Source of the DNA: UBA2767 sp964194535
Lineage (GTDB): Bacteria > Pseudomonadota > Alphaproteobacteria > Rhizobiales > Methyloligellaceae
NCBI GenBank assembly: GCA_964194535.1
Contig: CAXMMX010000229.1
Location: 1 to 18,346, forward strand
DNA length: 18,346 nt
Reading direction: 5' to 3'
This document shows, piece after piece, positions 1 through 8,143 of the stretch (position 1 is its first letter; every line of letters begins with the position of its first letter). Below the pieces are notes generated by a model that was not told the origin of the DNA, did no database searches, and saw nothing but the letters and a program-made list of their open reading frames with translations. The position numbers and the translations under genes are program-made.

Positions 1-232
1 ACATATCGCGGCGGCATCAGCTTGACCTCATGGCCAAGCGCCACAAGCTCCCGGCCCCAGCAGTCGCACAGGCCTCAATGCCGATGACGCACGCTGGGAG
101 CTTGAGAAAGAAGGGCAAGACCTGACGCCGCCTCAGTTGCCGGCGGACAACACCCTCGCCTGACGCATCAATCCCGTGAACTTGAAAATCCGATTTGGCG
201 ATATCCAGACCAATTGTTGTAATCTCTTGCAT
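1..232 (-). pseudogene. IS110-family transposase, N-terminal part, frameshifted and cut by the window edge
   Basis: The minus strand from ATG 232-230 reads MQEITTIGLDIAKSDFQVHG, the typical start of an IS110-family (DEDD) transposase with the first catalytic Asp in GLDIA. It continues through a GIEACATA motif. Near positions 57-66 the family pattern (EACATA, His-His, W-x-R-E-L) is broken: about seven bases that would encode the two histidines appear to be missing. The open frame then runs to a stop at position 17, while the proper sequence (WGRELVALGHEVKLMPPRY) continues in another frame to the window edge. The gene is therefore inactive unless the deletion is a sequencing error. The rest lies outside the window. 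Family assignment is from motif recognition. Confidence 0.85.
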
Positions 233-309
233 GGATGGCTCCTCTCAATTGTGATCGCTTCAACAGCAACCACAGTTTGGCACTCAGATGCCGTTGGAGG
301 AGCCGTCCA
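232..309. repeat. Inverted repeat just upstream of the IS110-type transposase
   Basis: The arms at 232-244 (TGGATGGCTCCTC) and 297-309 (GAGGAGCCGTCCA) are inverted copies matching at 12 of 13 positions, separated by 52 bases. They sit immediately before the transposase start codon. They may be the terminal or subterminal region of the element. IS110-family elements carry functional non-coding ends here, including bridge RNA in some groups. Which role applies is inference. Confidence 0.45.
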
Positions 310-494
310 CAGCATCAATAGCGGACATAGGCTCAGTGGTCCTGCTCACAATTTGGGTTGCAACCGCTTTATCACTGACGTTTTGATTCCGAAAAAATAT
401 TGCATCGAATTGGGTGCGGGTTGAGGCGTACCGCCCCGCCGCATAGACTGGCCCGAGATGACACCCGACCGAGAACGGCTCCAGCGGACTGCCC

Positions 495-1688
495 GTGACA
501 ACGGCCCCAAATATCTTCATTAGCTACCGCCGTGACGACTCGCCGGCATCGGCGGGTCGCCTCTACGACCGGCTTGCTGATACATTTCCGCGCGACGCAC
601 TCTTCATGGACGTGGACACCATGGTGCCGGGGGTCGACTTCGTATCCGAACTCGACGAGGCGGTGCTCGGTTGTAACGTGTTGCTGGCGATCATCGGCCG
701 CAACTGGCTCAGCACGACATCGCCCGACGGTAGGCGGCGCATCGAAAATCCGGAAGATTTCGTGCGCATCGAGATCGCCACCGCACTCCGGCACGACATC
801 CGCGTGATTCCGGTGCTTGTCGACGGCGCGCAAATGCCTGTGGCGGACGACCTGACGGACGAACTAAAACCGATGGCGCGCCGGCACGCGGTTGAGCTTA
901 GCCATTCGCGTTTCACAGCAGATTCGGAGCGACTGGCGCAGTCTCTGCAGCATGCCAGCCAAGCGGCGCATGTCGCAGTTGTTGCGGTGCCCGACGTCAG
1001 TCTGGCGCACCACCTCTCTCAAGTGCGCATCTTCGGCGCCGCCCTCACAGTGTTTGTGATCATCGCGTCGGGCGCTCTCGCCAATCTTACGGCGGACCCT
1101 GGCACCACTTACTGGCTCACACGTACGGGCATCGCCTCCACGGTCTGGGCGGCTGCAAACGTCATGGTGGGTCCCGCGGTCGCCCTCAAGCTGTGGTTAC
1201 CGCGATTCTCTCTGCCGCATTTTTGGGGCGTGCTCGGCGCGACCTTTGCCGCGCTTGCCGCCATGGCCAGCATGCACCAGTTGCTGCTTGCCTTCTACTT
1301 CACCGAAATTCCTGACGACGCGTCGGGCTCGATGGAGACAATTATCAATCTTGGTTTGCGCGAAATCCCCGAAAGCCTCGTCGCCGGTGTCACGCTCGGT
1401 TATTTCCTGTCACAGGCGTTGGGGGGCTGGTTTCCAGGTGGTGGCGGACCTGGCTTCGTGCCGCGCATGATTGCAATCTGGACGGCGACCGGTACAGCCT
1501 ATGCCGTGGCAAACTTCTTGCTTATTGCTATCATGGAGGCGACCGCCGCCACCGGCTCCGGCGCGGAAGCTGCGCTTGTAGCCCGCGCAACGGCGCGCAT
1601 GTGGTCGGACACGCTGCTCTTTGGCAGCGCCTGGGCGCTCGGCTTCGTTCTTACATTCCTCTTCGCGGCACGGTCCGCCGAGCCCTGA
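495..1688 (+). CDS. TIR-domain protein with C-terminal multi-pass membrane region
   Basis: This 397-residue protein has an N-terminal TIR domain (about residues 5-150) and a hydrophobic C-terminal half. The TIR box reads IFISYRRDD (residues 7-15), followed by SAGRLYDRL and LFMDVD. The EDFVRIEIATAL segment puts Glu93 where bacterial TIR NADases have their catalytic Glu. Residues 177-391 hold about five or six membrane segments (near 177-197, 211-232, 243-264, 293-313, 325-347 and 370-391). The start is a GTG at 495 with no clear Shine-Dalgarno sequence, but the TIR box lies only six residues later. A related TIR gene fragment lies convergently just downstream. Possible roles are NAD cleavage at the membrane or signalling; no partner gene is adjacent. 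The domain call is firm and the function is unknown. Confidence 0.85.
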   Translation: MTTAPNIFISYRRDDSPASAGRLYDRLADTFPRDALFMDVDTMVPGVDFVSELDEAVLGCNVLLAIIGRNWLSTTSPDGRRRIENPEDFVRIEIATALRHDIRVIPVLVDGAQMPVADDLTDELKPMARRHAVELSHSRFTADSERLAQSLQHASQAAHVAVVAVPDVSLAHHLSQVRIFGAALTVFVIIASGALANLTADPGTTYWLTRTGIASTVWAAANVMVGPAVALKLWLPRFSLPHFWGVLGATFAALAAMASMHQLLLAFYFTEIPDDASGSMETIINLGLREIPESLVAGVTLGYFLSQALGGWFPGGGGPGFVPRMIAIWTATGTAYAVANFLLIAIMEATAATGSGAEAALVARATARMWSDTLLFGSAWALGFVLTFLFAARSAEP

Positions 1689-1708
1689 GTCGCTGCGCTC
1701 ATAAAGCC

Positions 1709-1831
1709 GACATGAATGAATATTTGATCCGCCGAAAACGTTTCTGAAAGCCGGTCATATAGCCGTCCAGCCGAGCCCGGAACATCATCACGACGATAGC
1801 TTATGAAAATCCTGGGAGCCGTGATCGGCAT
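1709..1831 (-). pseudogene. N-terminal fragment of a second TIR-domain gene
   Basis: From ATG 1831-1829 the minus strand encodes 41 residues closely matching the start of the 495-1688 protein: a TAPxIFISYRRDD box, then GSAGRLYDRLSETF and QIFIHV. The intact gene continues with the LFMDVD region and the rest of the TIR domain. Here the similarity stops after HV and the frame runs on as unrelated sequence antisense to the end of the 495-1688 gene. The catalytic Glu region is absent. It is best read as the broken 5' end of a paralogous TIR gene, left after a deletion or rearrangement. Confidence 0.75.
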
Positions 1832-1912
1832 CGTGAGGTGTCCGCTATAAAAATATTTGAGACTGTTGAGCGTCTTCAACAAGGGGGGCTCTGGCTCATC
1901 CTTGGTTTCAAT

Positions 1913-2026
1913 TTAAGCAGCAGCACTGGCATGCTGCAAGCGCTGGTGTTCGATGGTGTTGCGTTTGATCGGTTCTCTTCTGGGTAGAATGGTCTGGCCG
2001 CGCCCGAAGTAAACATCGGCGGGCTT
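1913..2026 (-). pseudogene. C-terminal remnant of an IS3-type transposase (integrase core)
   Basis: The last 37 residues before the TAA at 1915-1913 read PADVYFGRGQTIL, then R-x-x-IKRNTI-x-x-QRLQH. This is the recognisable end of IS3-family OrfB (rve integrase) proteins. Immediately upstream the expected residues are not in the same frame, so the remnant is frameshifted or truncated there. No second transposase frame or terminal repeat was identified. Family identity is from pattern memory, not a search. Confidence 0.6.
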
Positions 2027-2456
2027 TGAGCAACACCTCTTCGATAGAACGCTGTGCGGCGATACGAGCAAAGGCAGACACGCAGCAGCTTCTGTCATGT
2101 GCCCTGCCCTGAAATAACAGGACGAAAATAGGTGTGTGCCGAAATGTAGCCAAGCCGCTGCAACCTGCGTGCTGCCGCACGTTCCACGCATCAGCATTGA
2201 ACAGCCAGAGAACATTCTATTCGGTCGAGTATGGTAGCGCATCGGGGCCACCGCGGAGGCCGGATAAACAGAGTCACCGACTTGTGTTTGTCACACAGGA
2301 AGAATTATGAGCACCGGGGGGTCGATACTGGGCATATGGCCACGACTTGGCAATGTGTAATTGCTTCCACCTACAACGAAAAAAGTCTGAGCAAAGGGAT
2401 ACTGTGGCCTGAATGTTACAGTCGGTTGTAATTAGACTCCGGTGATGAATGACTAG
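2027..2456. other. Intergenic DNA without a recognisable gene
   Basis: About 430 bases between the transposase remnant and the promoter of the cytochrome locus. Traces of the same degraded transposase may extend to about 2100. I see no convincing coding frame, RNA gene or long repeat. The last part, from about 2400 on, becomes noticeably AT-richer than its surroundings. Confidence 0.5.
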
Positions 2457-2485
2457 GTGTCATGTAGGGTGCATTGTTTTATAAT
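2457..2485 (+). promoter_or_regulatory. Candidate sigma-70-type promoter for the pentaheme cytochrome gene
   Basis: A perfect TATAAT lies at 2480-2485. A -35-like GTGTCA (4 of 6 matches to TTGACA) lies at 2457-2462, with 17 bases between. It sits about 60 bases before the start codon of the first cytochrome gene in an AT-rich stretch. Experimental support is lacking. Confidence 0.4.
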
Positions 2486-2545
2486 GTCTTGGAAAATATC
2501 GATCAGAATAATAAGAAAAATTTGAAAGGGGGGCCGTAGTACGGG

Positions 2546-4801
2546 TTGCGTGTCGGTATGATTTTCCGAGTTTCTAGTTTTAGAATTTGGCTTATTGTTC
2601 TTGCGTTTGCCGGTTTCAGTGTTACCACCGTGATGGTTCAGCCATCGCAAACTGCCGAGGTCCGTTCGCCTGCAGTTTCCTCAAACTTTCACGATTTCGA
2701 TAAATCCATAAAAAATCTACAGAACTTCCTGGACAGCGTGGATTCATCTGACGCCAGAGCCATCAAACTTGCCGCGGCTGGCGACAATTCTGAAAAGCAG
2801 CCGTCGGACTCTGGTTGCGATGACGCGCTTAGTGAGAAATCAGATAGCGAACTTTTTGAAAAAAAGGATTGTCCGCCGGGGAATGATCCTGACAGCTTAT
2901 TGACAGACACAGACACTGGCTCTGACAGCTTATTGTCGGACTCGGACACAGGCTCTGACAGTTTATTGACAGATAAGGATGACGATAATCTTCTCGACAG
3001 CGATGATGATGATTCTTTGCTTACTGCGGATGGTGAAGCCACAGAAACAGAGGAAAAAAAGAAGAAAGAAGAACGACGGACCGCTGACGCAGCACACGAA
3101 GATCTGTTTCTGGAAAGCCGGTTTCCGCCGGCGATCACCTGCGCGACCTGCCATCCGAAACATTATAAGGAGTGGTCAGTTTCTCAGCATTCCTATGCAC
3201 AGTTGAGCCCGGTCTATCTTTCCTTGAGCAACAAAATTCTCCAGCTGTCCTCTGGGTCGAACGGCGATTTTTGCCTCCGCTGTCACAGCCCGGTCGGCGC
3301 CAATCTCGGCGAGAGTCCCATCGTTTCCAATTTGGATCGGAACCCGACGTCGCGCGAGGGTATCACTTGCGTTGTGTGTCATCGAGTGAACAAGGCCTAC
3401 AACAAGATCAGTGGCCGTCTGGCACTGGTCGAAGGCGGCTTGACGGCACCGATTTACGGGCCCACCGGCAACGCGGAGATGTCACGCGTACTCGCCAATC
3501 CCGAGAAATATCAGGTACAAACCGACCCAGATAAGCCGGGGCGCAAGATACACGAGGAAGTCAAGCTCTTCAAAAACATCTCGAATCCCACTTTCTGCGG
3601 CCAATGTCATGACGTGACCCTGTTCAACGGGTTCCGGCTTGAGGAGGCCTTCAGCGAATATCGTACGTCACCGGCGGCAGCCAAGGGTATCACTTGTCAG
3701 GACTGCCATATGGGAAAGGTCCAGGGCAGGCCTTCCGGTTATGATTGGGGACCCGCTGCCGTCGTGGGCGATGAGCCGACCAAAGACAGAAAACTGACGA
3801 GCCACGTCTTCTCCGGCCCTGATTATCCGGTCATTCATCCCGGTATTTTCCCGCATAATGTCGAGGCCAAGGAATTCAAGACCCTCCGGGAGTGGTTGAA
3901 GTTCAACCACAAGGCGGGGTGGGGAACCGATAAATTCGAAGACAATATTTCCGACGACCACCCGTTCCCCAAAGAGTGGAAATCGCGCGATGACCGATAT
4001 GATGCCCGGGAAATTCTCGACGAGCAGTTTGAGAAGCTCGAATGGGCGGCGAAGAAGCGCTTGGAAGTCTTGCGCAACGGCTATTTTCTCGGCGATATCA
4101 TCACCGATAGGGCCGATGAGGGCGGCATCAAATTCCGCGTCCAGGTCAAGAACCTCACCGATGGCCACAACGTGCCGACCGGGTTTACCGGCGAGCGGAT
4201 GATCTGGCTCGACGTGACGGTGACGGACCGGACGGGCGCCGTGGTCTTCCGCTCCGGCGACCGGGACCCCAACGGCGATCTCAAGGACAATCACTCGGAA
4301 TACGTCCACGCAGGCAAGCTCAAGCTCGATCGCTATCTCTTCAACCTGCAGTCCCTGTTCGTCACCGCGAGTGGCCGCGGCGCCGAGATCGAGCATGTCA
4401 TTCCGGTGCCCTATCCGGTGACAGCGCTGCCACGGGTCCTGCCGTCAGCGGTATCGCTGGTCTTCACCGGCGAGCCGGCCACGGAGAGGGTCCACAAGAA
4501 GGGCATCGAGCCTCTGGGTGAACGCTGGGCAAAGTACAAGATACGTGGTCGTGATCTAACCGGCAGGGGTCCCTACAAGGCATGGATCAAACTACGCTCT
4601 CAACTCGCGCCGGCCAATCTCATCCTCGCGATTCAAGATGTCGGGTTCGATTATTTTATGACGCCAGCCCAAGTCGGCGGGGCGGTGATCGCCGGATCAC
4701 AGACACTTTGGAGAAAAACCGTCATGTTCGACGTCGATTCGGACACGGGTTCGCCGCGGACGAAACGAGGCGGCTGGTTTAAACGAATTTTGAGACGATA
4801 A
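2546..4801 (+). CDS. Pentaheme c-type cytochrome with acidic repeat linker
   Basis: This 751-residue exported protein begins with a hydrophobic signal or anchor segment (about residues 10-35). An acidic Ser/Asp repeat linker follows (about 116-162), then a Lys/Glu-rich stretch. Five CxxCH heme c motifs lie at residues 199-203, 243-247, 275-279, 351-355 and 384-388, spaced as in cytochrome c554/c552-like modules. The heme-free C-terminal half carries a GHNVPTGF motif followed by a beta-rich segment, an arrangement that recurs in large multiheme cytochromes. The TTG at 2546 lies 12 bases after a purine-rich GAAAGGGGGG; an ATG at 2558 is an alternative start. The outer-membrane barrel gene follows 108 bases later, suggesting the two work together at the outer membrane. 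Heme binding is well supported; location and partner are inferred. Confidence 0.9.
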   Translation: MRVGMIFRVSSFRIWLIVLAFAGFSVTTVMVQPSQTAEVRSPAVSSNFHDFDKSIKNLQNFLDSVDSSDARAIKLAAAGDNSEKQPSDSGCDDALSEKSDSELFEKKDCPPGNDPDSLLTDTDTGSDSLLSDSDTGSDSLLTDKDDDNLLDSDDDDSLLTADGEATETEEKKKKEERRTADAAHEDLFLESRFPPAITCATCHPKHYKEWSVSQHSYAQLSPVYLSLSNKILQLSSGSNGDFCLRCHSPVGANLGESPIVSNLDRNPTSREGITCVVCHRVNKAYNKISGRLALVEGGLTAPIYGPTGNAEMSRVLANPEKYQVQTDPDKPGRKIHEEVKLFKNISNPTFCGQCHDVTLFNGFRLEEAFSEYRTSPAAAKGITCQDCHMGKVQGRPSGYDWGPAAVVGDEPTKDRKLTSHVFSGPDYPVIHPGIFPHNVEAKEFKTLREWLKFNHKAGWGTDKFEDNISDDHPFPKEWKSRDDRYDAREILDEQFEKLEWAAKKRLEVLRNGYFLGDIITDRADEGGIKFRVQVKNLTDGHNVPTGFTGERMIWLDVTVTDRTGAVVFRSGDRDPNGDLKDNHSEYVHAGKLKLDRYLFNLQSLFVTASGRGAEIEHVIPVPYPVTALPRVLPSAVSLVFTGEPATERVHKKGIEPLGERWAKYKIRGRDLTGRGPYKAWIKLRSQLAPANLILAIQDVGFDYFMTPAQVGGAVIAGSQTLWRKTVMFDVDSDTGSPRTKRGGWFKRILRR
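2891..3031 (+). repeat. Tandem coding repeats giving D-S-L-L-x-D acidic units
   Basis: Inside the pentaheme gene, two 33-base units (2891-2923 and 2924-2956) are followed by two 27-base units (2957-2983 and 2984-3010) and a partial unit. Each encodes Asp-(Ser/Asn)-Leu-Leu followed by Asp-rich residues. The repeat lies between the membrane anchor and the first heme, so it probably forms a flexible acidic tether. A related repeat occurs in the decaheme gene at 13348-13533. Confidence 0.85.
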
Positions 4802-4909
4802 TTCGTCCTAATGGGTGAAAGAGCGGCCGATGAACGGCCCATGAAACAAAACGCCGGAGACGTTGTAGGGGTCAGTTAGCACGGATCAGATCACCGGGGG
4901 GGTTAGGTA

Positions 4910-6412
4910 ATGAAACTATTAAGCGGAAAAGGAAACGGGCATACCGCAGCGGTCGTCCTTGCGGCTGCCGCTATGGTGCTTTTCATACTGGCCGCAATGC
5001 CCGCGCGAGCCGAAGGTGAGTCCGAAAATCCATGGTGGCGGCCCCTTTTCCCCCTCGGCGAGCATAAAGCCGGGGTCAAAAAACTTAAGAACGAATACAT
5101 ACCCTTCGCACAGGAAGGCCCTGGGAAGCATGACATACCCTCGCGGCCGAAGCTCCTGATTGAAAAAGGCGACGCCTTCCTCGGTACCGGGAAGCTCAAT
5201 CCAGGCTTCGAGCTCCCGCATCTCGGTAGCATTTGGCAACCGAGATTGTGGACCTATTCGTTTTTTCGCACTGCTCTGCAAACTTTTGACAACGGTGCGC
5301 CGCTACGCGAGAGGGAAACCGAATGGGCCAATCGGCTTGACCTCTACTTCAACCTTCAGCTCACCGGAACCGAGAAGATTCTTCTCGCGCTGCGCTCGCT
5401 CGACAACGACAGGCCAGACCGGTTCACCCGATACACATTCGCGGGTGCCGACGAGGGGTTTAACGAGGAATTCAATACTCGCATTGAATCTCTCTTCTTC
5501 GAGGGTGACTTCGGCAGCTTTGCTCCGGTCTTCGACTGGGCCGGCATAAAGCCGATCGACTTTGGGTTCACCATCGGCCGCCAATCGTTCACCTTCCAGG
5601 AAGGAATGCTGATCAACGATACGGTCGATGCCATCGGCATCGTCCGCAATAATATCCCGCTTCGCGGGACGTCGAATTTCCGGGCCTCCGCCTTGTGGGC
5701 ATGGGATGGTCTCGACCGGAACGATGAATTTCTTCCCGACACGTTCGATGACATGTTTGCTTTGTTCCTGTTCGCCGATACGCATGTCAGCACGTACAAT
5801 CTCGATATGATCTACGTGCTCGATTCCGGCGACGGCGACGGATTTTATGTCGGTGCCTCCGCCATTCAACGTATCGCTGCGCTCGGCGGCCTCAGCACGG
5901 CGTTTCGCATCAACAGCTCGTTTGCACTGGAAGATGAGATCCCCGGCAACGTGGTCGGCAACGGGGCCTTGTTCACAGCCGAGATCTCTAAGGAGGTGAC
6001 GGGATCGCATGACATCGTATATTTCAATCCCTTTGTCAGCGTCGGCAATTTCACCCAGGCTGGACGCACACCCATTCTCGGCGGACCCCTGGCCAATATG
6101 GGCATTTTGTTCGCCAGCCCCAATCTGAGCCTCTATTTATCGGAGCAGAATGGGTTCACCACAAATGGGGTGGTCGGCGCGGCGGTCGGCTACCAGGCGT
6201 TCTGGAGCAGGCAGACACGCAATCTGATTCTGGAAATTGCCGGGCGGCACGATTACGAGGATGGCGCAGGTTTTGATAGTATCGGGGCTGGCTTCCAGTA
6301 TCAGCACAAAGTTAATCGGTTCGTCCAGCTCACGTTGGAAGGTTTCGTTACCGCGAATGAGGGCAGGGATAACGGCTCCGGGGCACGTTTTGAGGTTCTC
6401 TTCAATTACTAG
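4910..6412 (+). CDS. Outer-membrane beta-barrel (porin-like) protein
   Basis: This 500-residue protein has a clear signal peptide (cleavage predicted after ARA, residue 34). Its mature part is rich in alternating polar/hydrophobic, aromatic beta-strand segments (for example TIGRQSFTFQEG, FRASALWAWDG) and ends in EVLFNY. A terminal aromatic residue is typical of barrels inserted by the BAM machinery. The ATG at 4910 follows a GGTTAGG sequence by a few bases. The position between multiheme cytochrome genes suggests the barrel houses or docks a cytochrome, as in porin-cytochrome conduits such as MtrAB or OmbB-OmaB-OmcB, but I see no direct sequence similarity to those proteins. A plain substrate porin remains possible. 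Confidence 0.8.
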   Translation: MKLLSGKGNGHTAAVVLAAAAMVLFILAAMPARAEGESENPWWRPLFPLGEHKAGVKKLKNEYIPFAQEGPGKHDIPSRPKLLIEKGDAFLGTGKLNPGFELPHLGSIWQPRLWTYSFFRTALQTFDNGAPLRERETEWANRLDLYFNLQLTGTEKILLALRSLDNDRPDRFTRYTFAGADEGFNEEFNTRIESLFFEGDFGSFAPVFDWAGIKPIDFGFTIGRQSFTFQEGMLINDTVDAIGIVRNNIPLRGTSNFRASALWAWDGLDRNDEFLPDTFDDMFALFLFADTHVSTYNLDMIYVLDSGDGDGFYVGASAIQRIAALGGLSTAFRINSSFALEDEIPGNVVGNGALFTAEISKEVTGSHDIVYFNPFVSVGNFTQAGRTPILGGPLANMGILFASPNLSLYLSEQNGFTTNGVVGAAVGYQAFWSRQTRNLILEIAGRHDYEDGAGFDSIGAGFQYQHKVNRFVQLTLEGFVTANEGRDNGSGARFEVLFNY

Positions 6413-6813
6413 CCGAAGCCATTTTCAGCAGAGCCGACGAGGTGAAGCTTCGTGAAATTACTGCATTTCAAAATGTTAAGGCACCGATCTGGGTTAATCA
6501 GCCGAAACTCGCTCTGGTCTCTGAAATCACCGGCGAGGGTCCGGAGAGATATCAATCAGCCCCCGGTGGCATTACATCGTTCGCACCCCCGGAGCAAGGC
6601 GGCCAAACGGTGGCGACTTGGACGGCTTTCTGTGATAAATTGACGCTCCGCGTCAAGCAACCGGAGCAGTTTACAATTCGATTTCTTCGTTACGGTAGGT
6701 GAAAGTCGCGTTTTCTCATCTGGTTTGCGCGGTAGTAATAATAGTTCTTTTTTGGTGAATAGGATGCATCATCTCACCGCTCGCCCTGTTACCACCTTCA
6801 AGGTGACCGACCG
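6413..6813. other. 400-base gap within the cytochrome locus
   Basis: No convincing gene. A GTG-started frame at 6442-6702 (86 codons) has no recognised similarity and no properly spaced ribosome-binding site, so I do not call it. The stretch holds a perfect short inverted repeat at 6640-6656 and an AT-rich segment near 6733-6755. It probably carries the promoter of the downstream five-gene operon, but I could not identify strong -35/-10 elements. Confidence 0.5.
6640..6656. promoter_or_regulatory. Perfect 7-bp inverted repeat, possible operator or hairpin
   Basis: TTGACGC-TCC-GCGTCAA is an exact palindrome with a 3-base centre, 157 bases before the reductase start codon. It is not followed by a T-run, so it does not look like a rho-independent terminator. 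A regulator-binding site is possible but no regulator is known. Confidence 0.35.
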
Positions 6814-8091
6814 ATGGCACTAACACTTCAGCTTTTCGGCGGTCTTATCGTTGCGGCGGCTGTGATGCAGGCCTGCGTAGGATTGGTCTCGCAATTCAAT
6901 GGCGCCATCCGGCAGCGCAAAATGGATCAGCGCAAGCTGGTCTACTTCAAAACCCAGACCGCCAACCTGATCAAACAAGATGAAGTCGAGCGCGAACGCA
7001 CGGAATTGACCTGGTCGGGCAAGCGAAAATTCCGTGTTGTGGAACGCCGTATCGAAAACCAGGATGGCAATATTTGTTCGTTTTACCTAGCGCCGCATGA
7101 CGGCGGCAAACTGCCGACCTTTCAACCAGGACAATTTCTGACATTCGAATTGGCGGTGCCGGGCGAACAGGCCCCGGTGGTGAGATGTTATTCGCTGTCG
7201 GACAGCCCGCTCAACAGTGACCAGTACCGGGTGAGCATCAAGAAATTGCCACCGCCGCGCGACGCGAAAAAAGGGACGCCGGGTGGCTTGGCATCGAGTT
7301 ATTTCCATGACTACCTTCAGGAAGACGACATGGTCGATGTCATGGCGCCGAATGGCGGCTTCGTCCTGGACACCCATTCCGACCGGCCCGTGGTATTGAT
7401 CGGCGGCGGGGTGGGGCTGACCCCGGTCCTGTCCATGCTGAAATGGCTCGCGGAAACAAACAGCAACAGGAAAGTATGGTTTTTCTACGGGGTCATACAT
7501 GGCGATGACATCGCCTTGAGAGATGAAATCAACGCCATCATTTCGGATAACAGCCACTTCCATTCCGTGATCGCGTTCAGCAATCCGACGAAGAAATGTG
7601 TCGAGGGTCAGGATTACGATATTTCCGGACGCCTGAGCGTTGATGTGATGAAGAATTATCTGAAAAATTCGAACTACGAATTCTATATTTGCGGTCCGCC
7701 GCCGATGATGGAATCCCTGACAGAACAACTGCAGGATTGGGGCGTACCCGAAGACGACATCAATATGGAAGCGTTCGGTCCTGCATCGGTGAAAAGAATC
7801 GGAAAGTCAGAACTTTCCGACGCCGAAATTTCCGAAGGGTTCAATGTCGAGTTTACCCGGACCGGAAAAACATTGGTCTGGACATCGGACGCCGGCACAT
7901 TGCTCGAGTTGGCGGATGCGAACGGAATTCGCATAAATGCCGGTTGCAGAGTCGGCAATTGCCACAGCTGCATAACCGCACTGAAGGACGGCAAGGTGGC
8001 ATATATCAAGAAGCCGACGGGTCAAGTAGCGCAAGGATCGGCTCTGACCTGCATCTCCCAGCCGGATGGTGATATCTCACTGGATGCATAA
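6814..8091 (+). CDS. Membrane-anchored NAD(P)H reductase with FAD, NAD and 2Fe-2S domains
   Basis: This 425-residue protein starts with one hydrophobic segment (about residues 5-25), which would anchor it to the inner membrane. A ferredoxin-reductase module follows: flavin-binding RCYSLSD (124-130), nucleotide-binding GGGVGLTPVLSML (197-209) and CGPPPMM (293-299). A C-terminal plant-type 2Fe-2S ferredoxin has Cys378, Cys383, Cys386 and Cys413. The domain order matches NADH-dependent oxygenase reductases and the Hcr/NqrF-like group. The ATG at 6814 has an AGGTGA eight bases upstream. It is the first gene of the compact five-gene run and is the obvious electron-entry point from NAD(P)H, or exit point in reverse. 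Its direct partner is unknown; the 4x[4Fe-4S] protein is a candidate. Confidence 0.9.
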   Translation: MALTLQLFGGLIVAAAVMQACVGLVSQFNGAIRQRKMDQRKLVYFKTQTANLIKQDEVERERTELTWSGKRKFRVVERRIENQDGNICSFYLAPHDGGKLPTFQPGQFLTFELAVPGEQAPVVRCYSLSDSPLNSDQYRVSIKKLPPPRDAKKGTPGGLASSYFHDYLQEDDMVDVMAPNGGFVLDTHSDRPVVLIGGGVGLTPVLSMLKWLAETNSNRKVWFFYGVIHGDDIALRDEINAIISDNSHFHSVIAFSNPTKKCVEGQDYDISGRLSVDVMKNYLKNSNYEFYICGPPPMMESLTEQLQDWGVPEDDINMEAFGPASVKRIGKSELSDAEISEGFNVEFTRTGKTLVWTSDAGTLLELADANGIRINAGCRVGNCHSCITALKDGKVAYIKKPTGQVAQGSALTCISQPDGDISLDA

Positions 8092-8143
8092 CGAAAAAAA
8101 TCAGTTACAAACATCAATAGGATTTGAGACACGGGAGGATAAG

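Noticed and set aside
2283..2297. TGTGTTTGTCACACA as a CRP-type site
   Set aside because: The TGTG and CACA halves are too close together for the CRP spacing, and the site is far from the candidate promoter.
2891..3031. Tandem repeats as a CRISPR-like or non-coding array
   Set aside because: The units are in frame, vary in length in multiples of three and have no spacers; they are a coding linker.
3668..4396. A minus-strand frame of 242 codons
   Set aside because: It is antisense to the pentaheme gene and shows no recognisable domain.
4825..4839. GGCCG-ATGAA-CGGCC hairpin after the pentaheme gene as a terminator
   Set aside because: Only a 5-bp stem and no T-run follows; the barrel gene continues in the same direction.
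6442..6702. An 86-codon GTG-started frame between the barrel and the reductase genes
   Set aside because: No recognised similarity, no properly spaced ribosome-binding site, and composition resembling non-coding DNA.
8066..8143. Longer N-terminus for the tetraheme cytochrome from GTG 8066
   Set aside because: It overlaps the reductase gene and would bury the signal peptide; ATG 8144 has a strong GGGAGG upstream.
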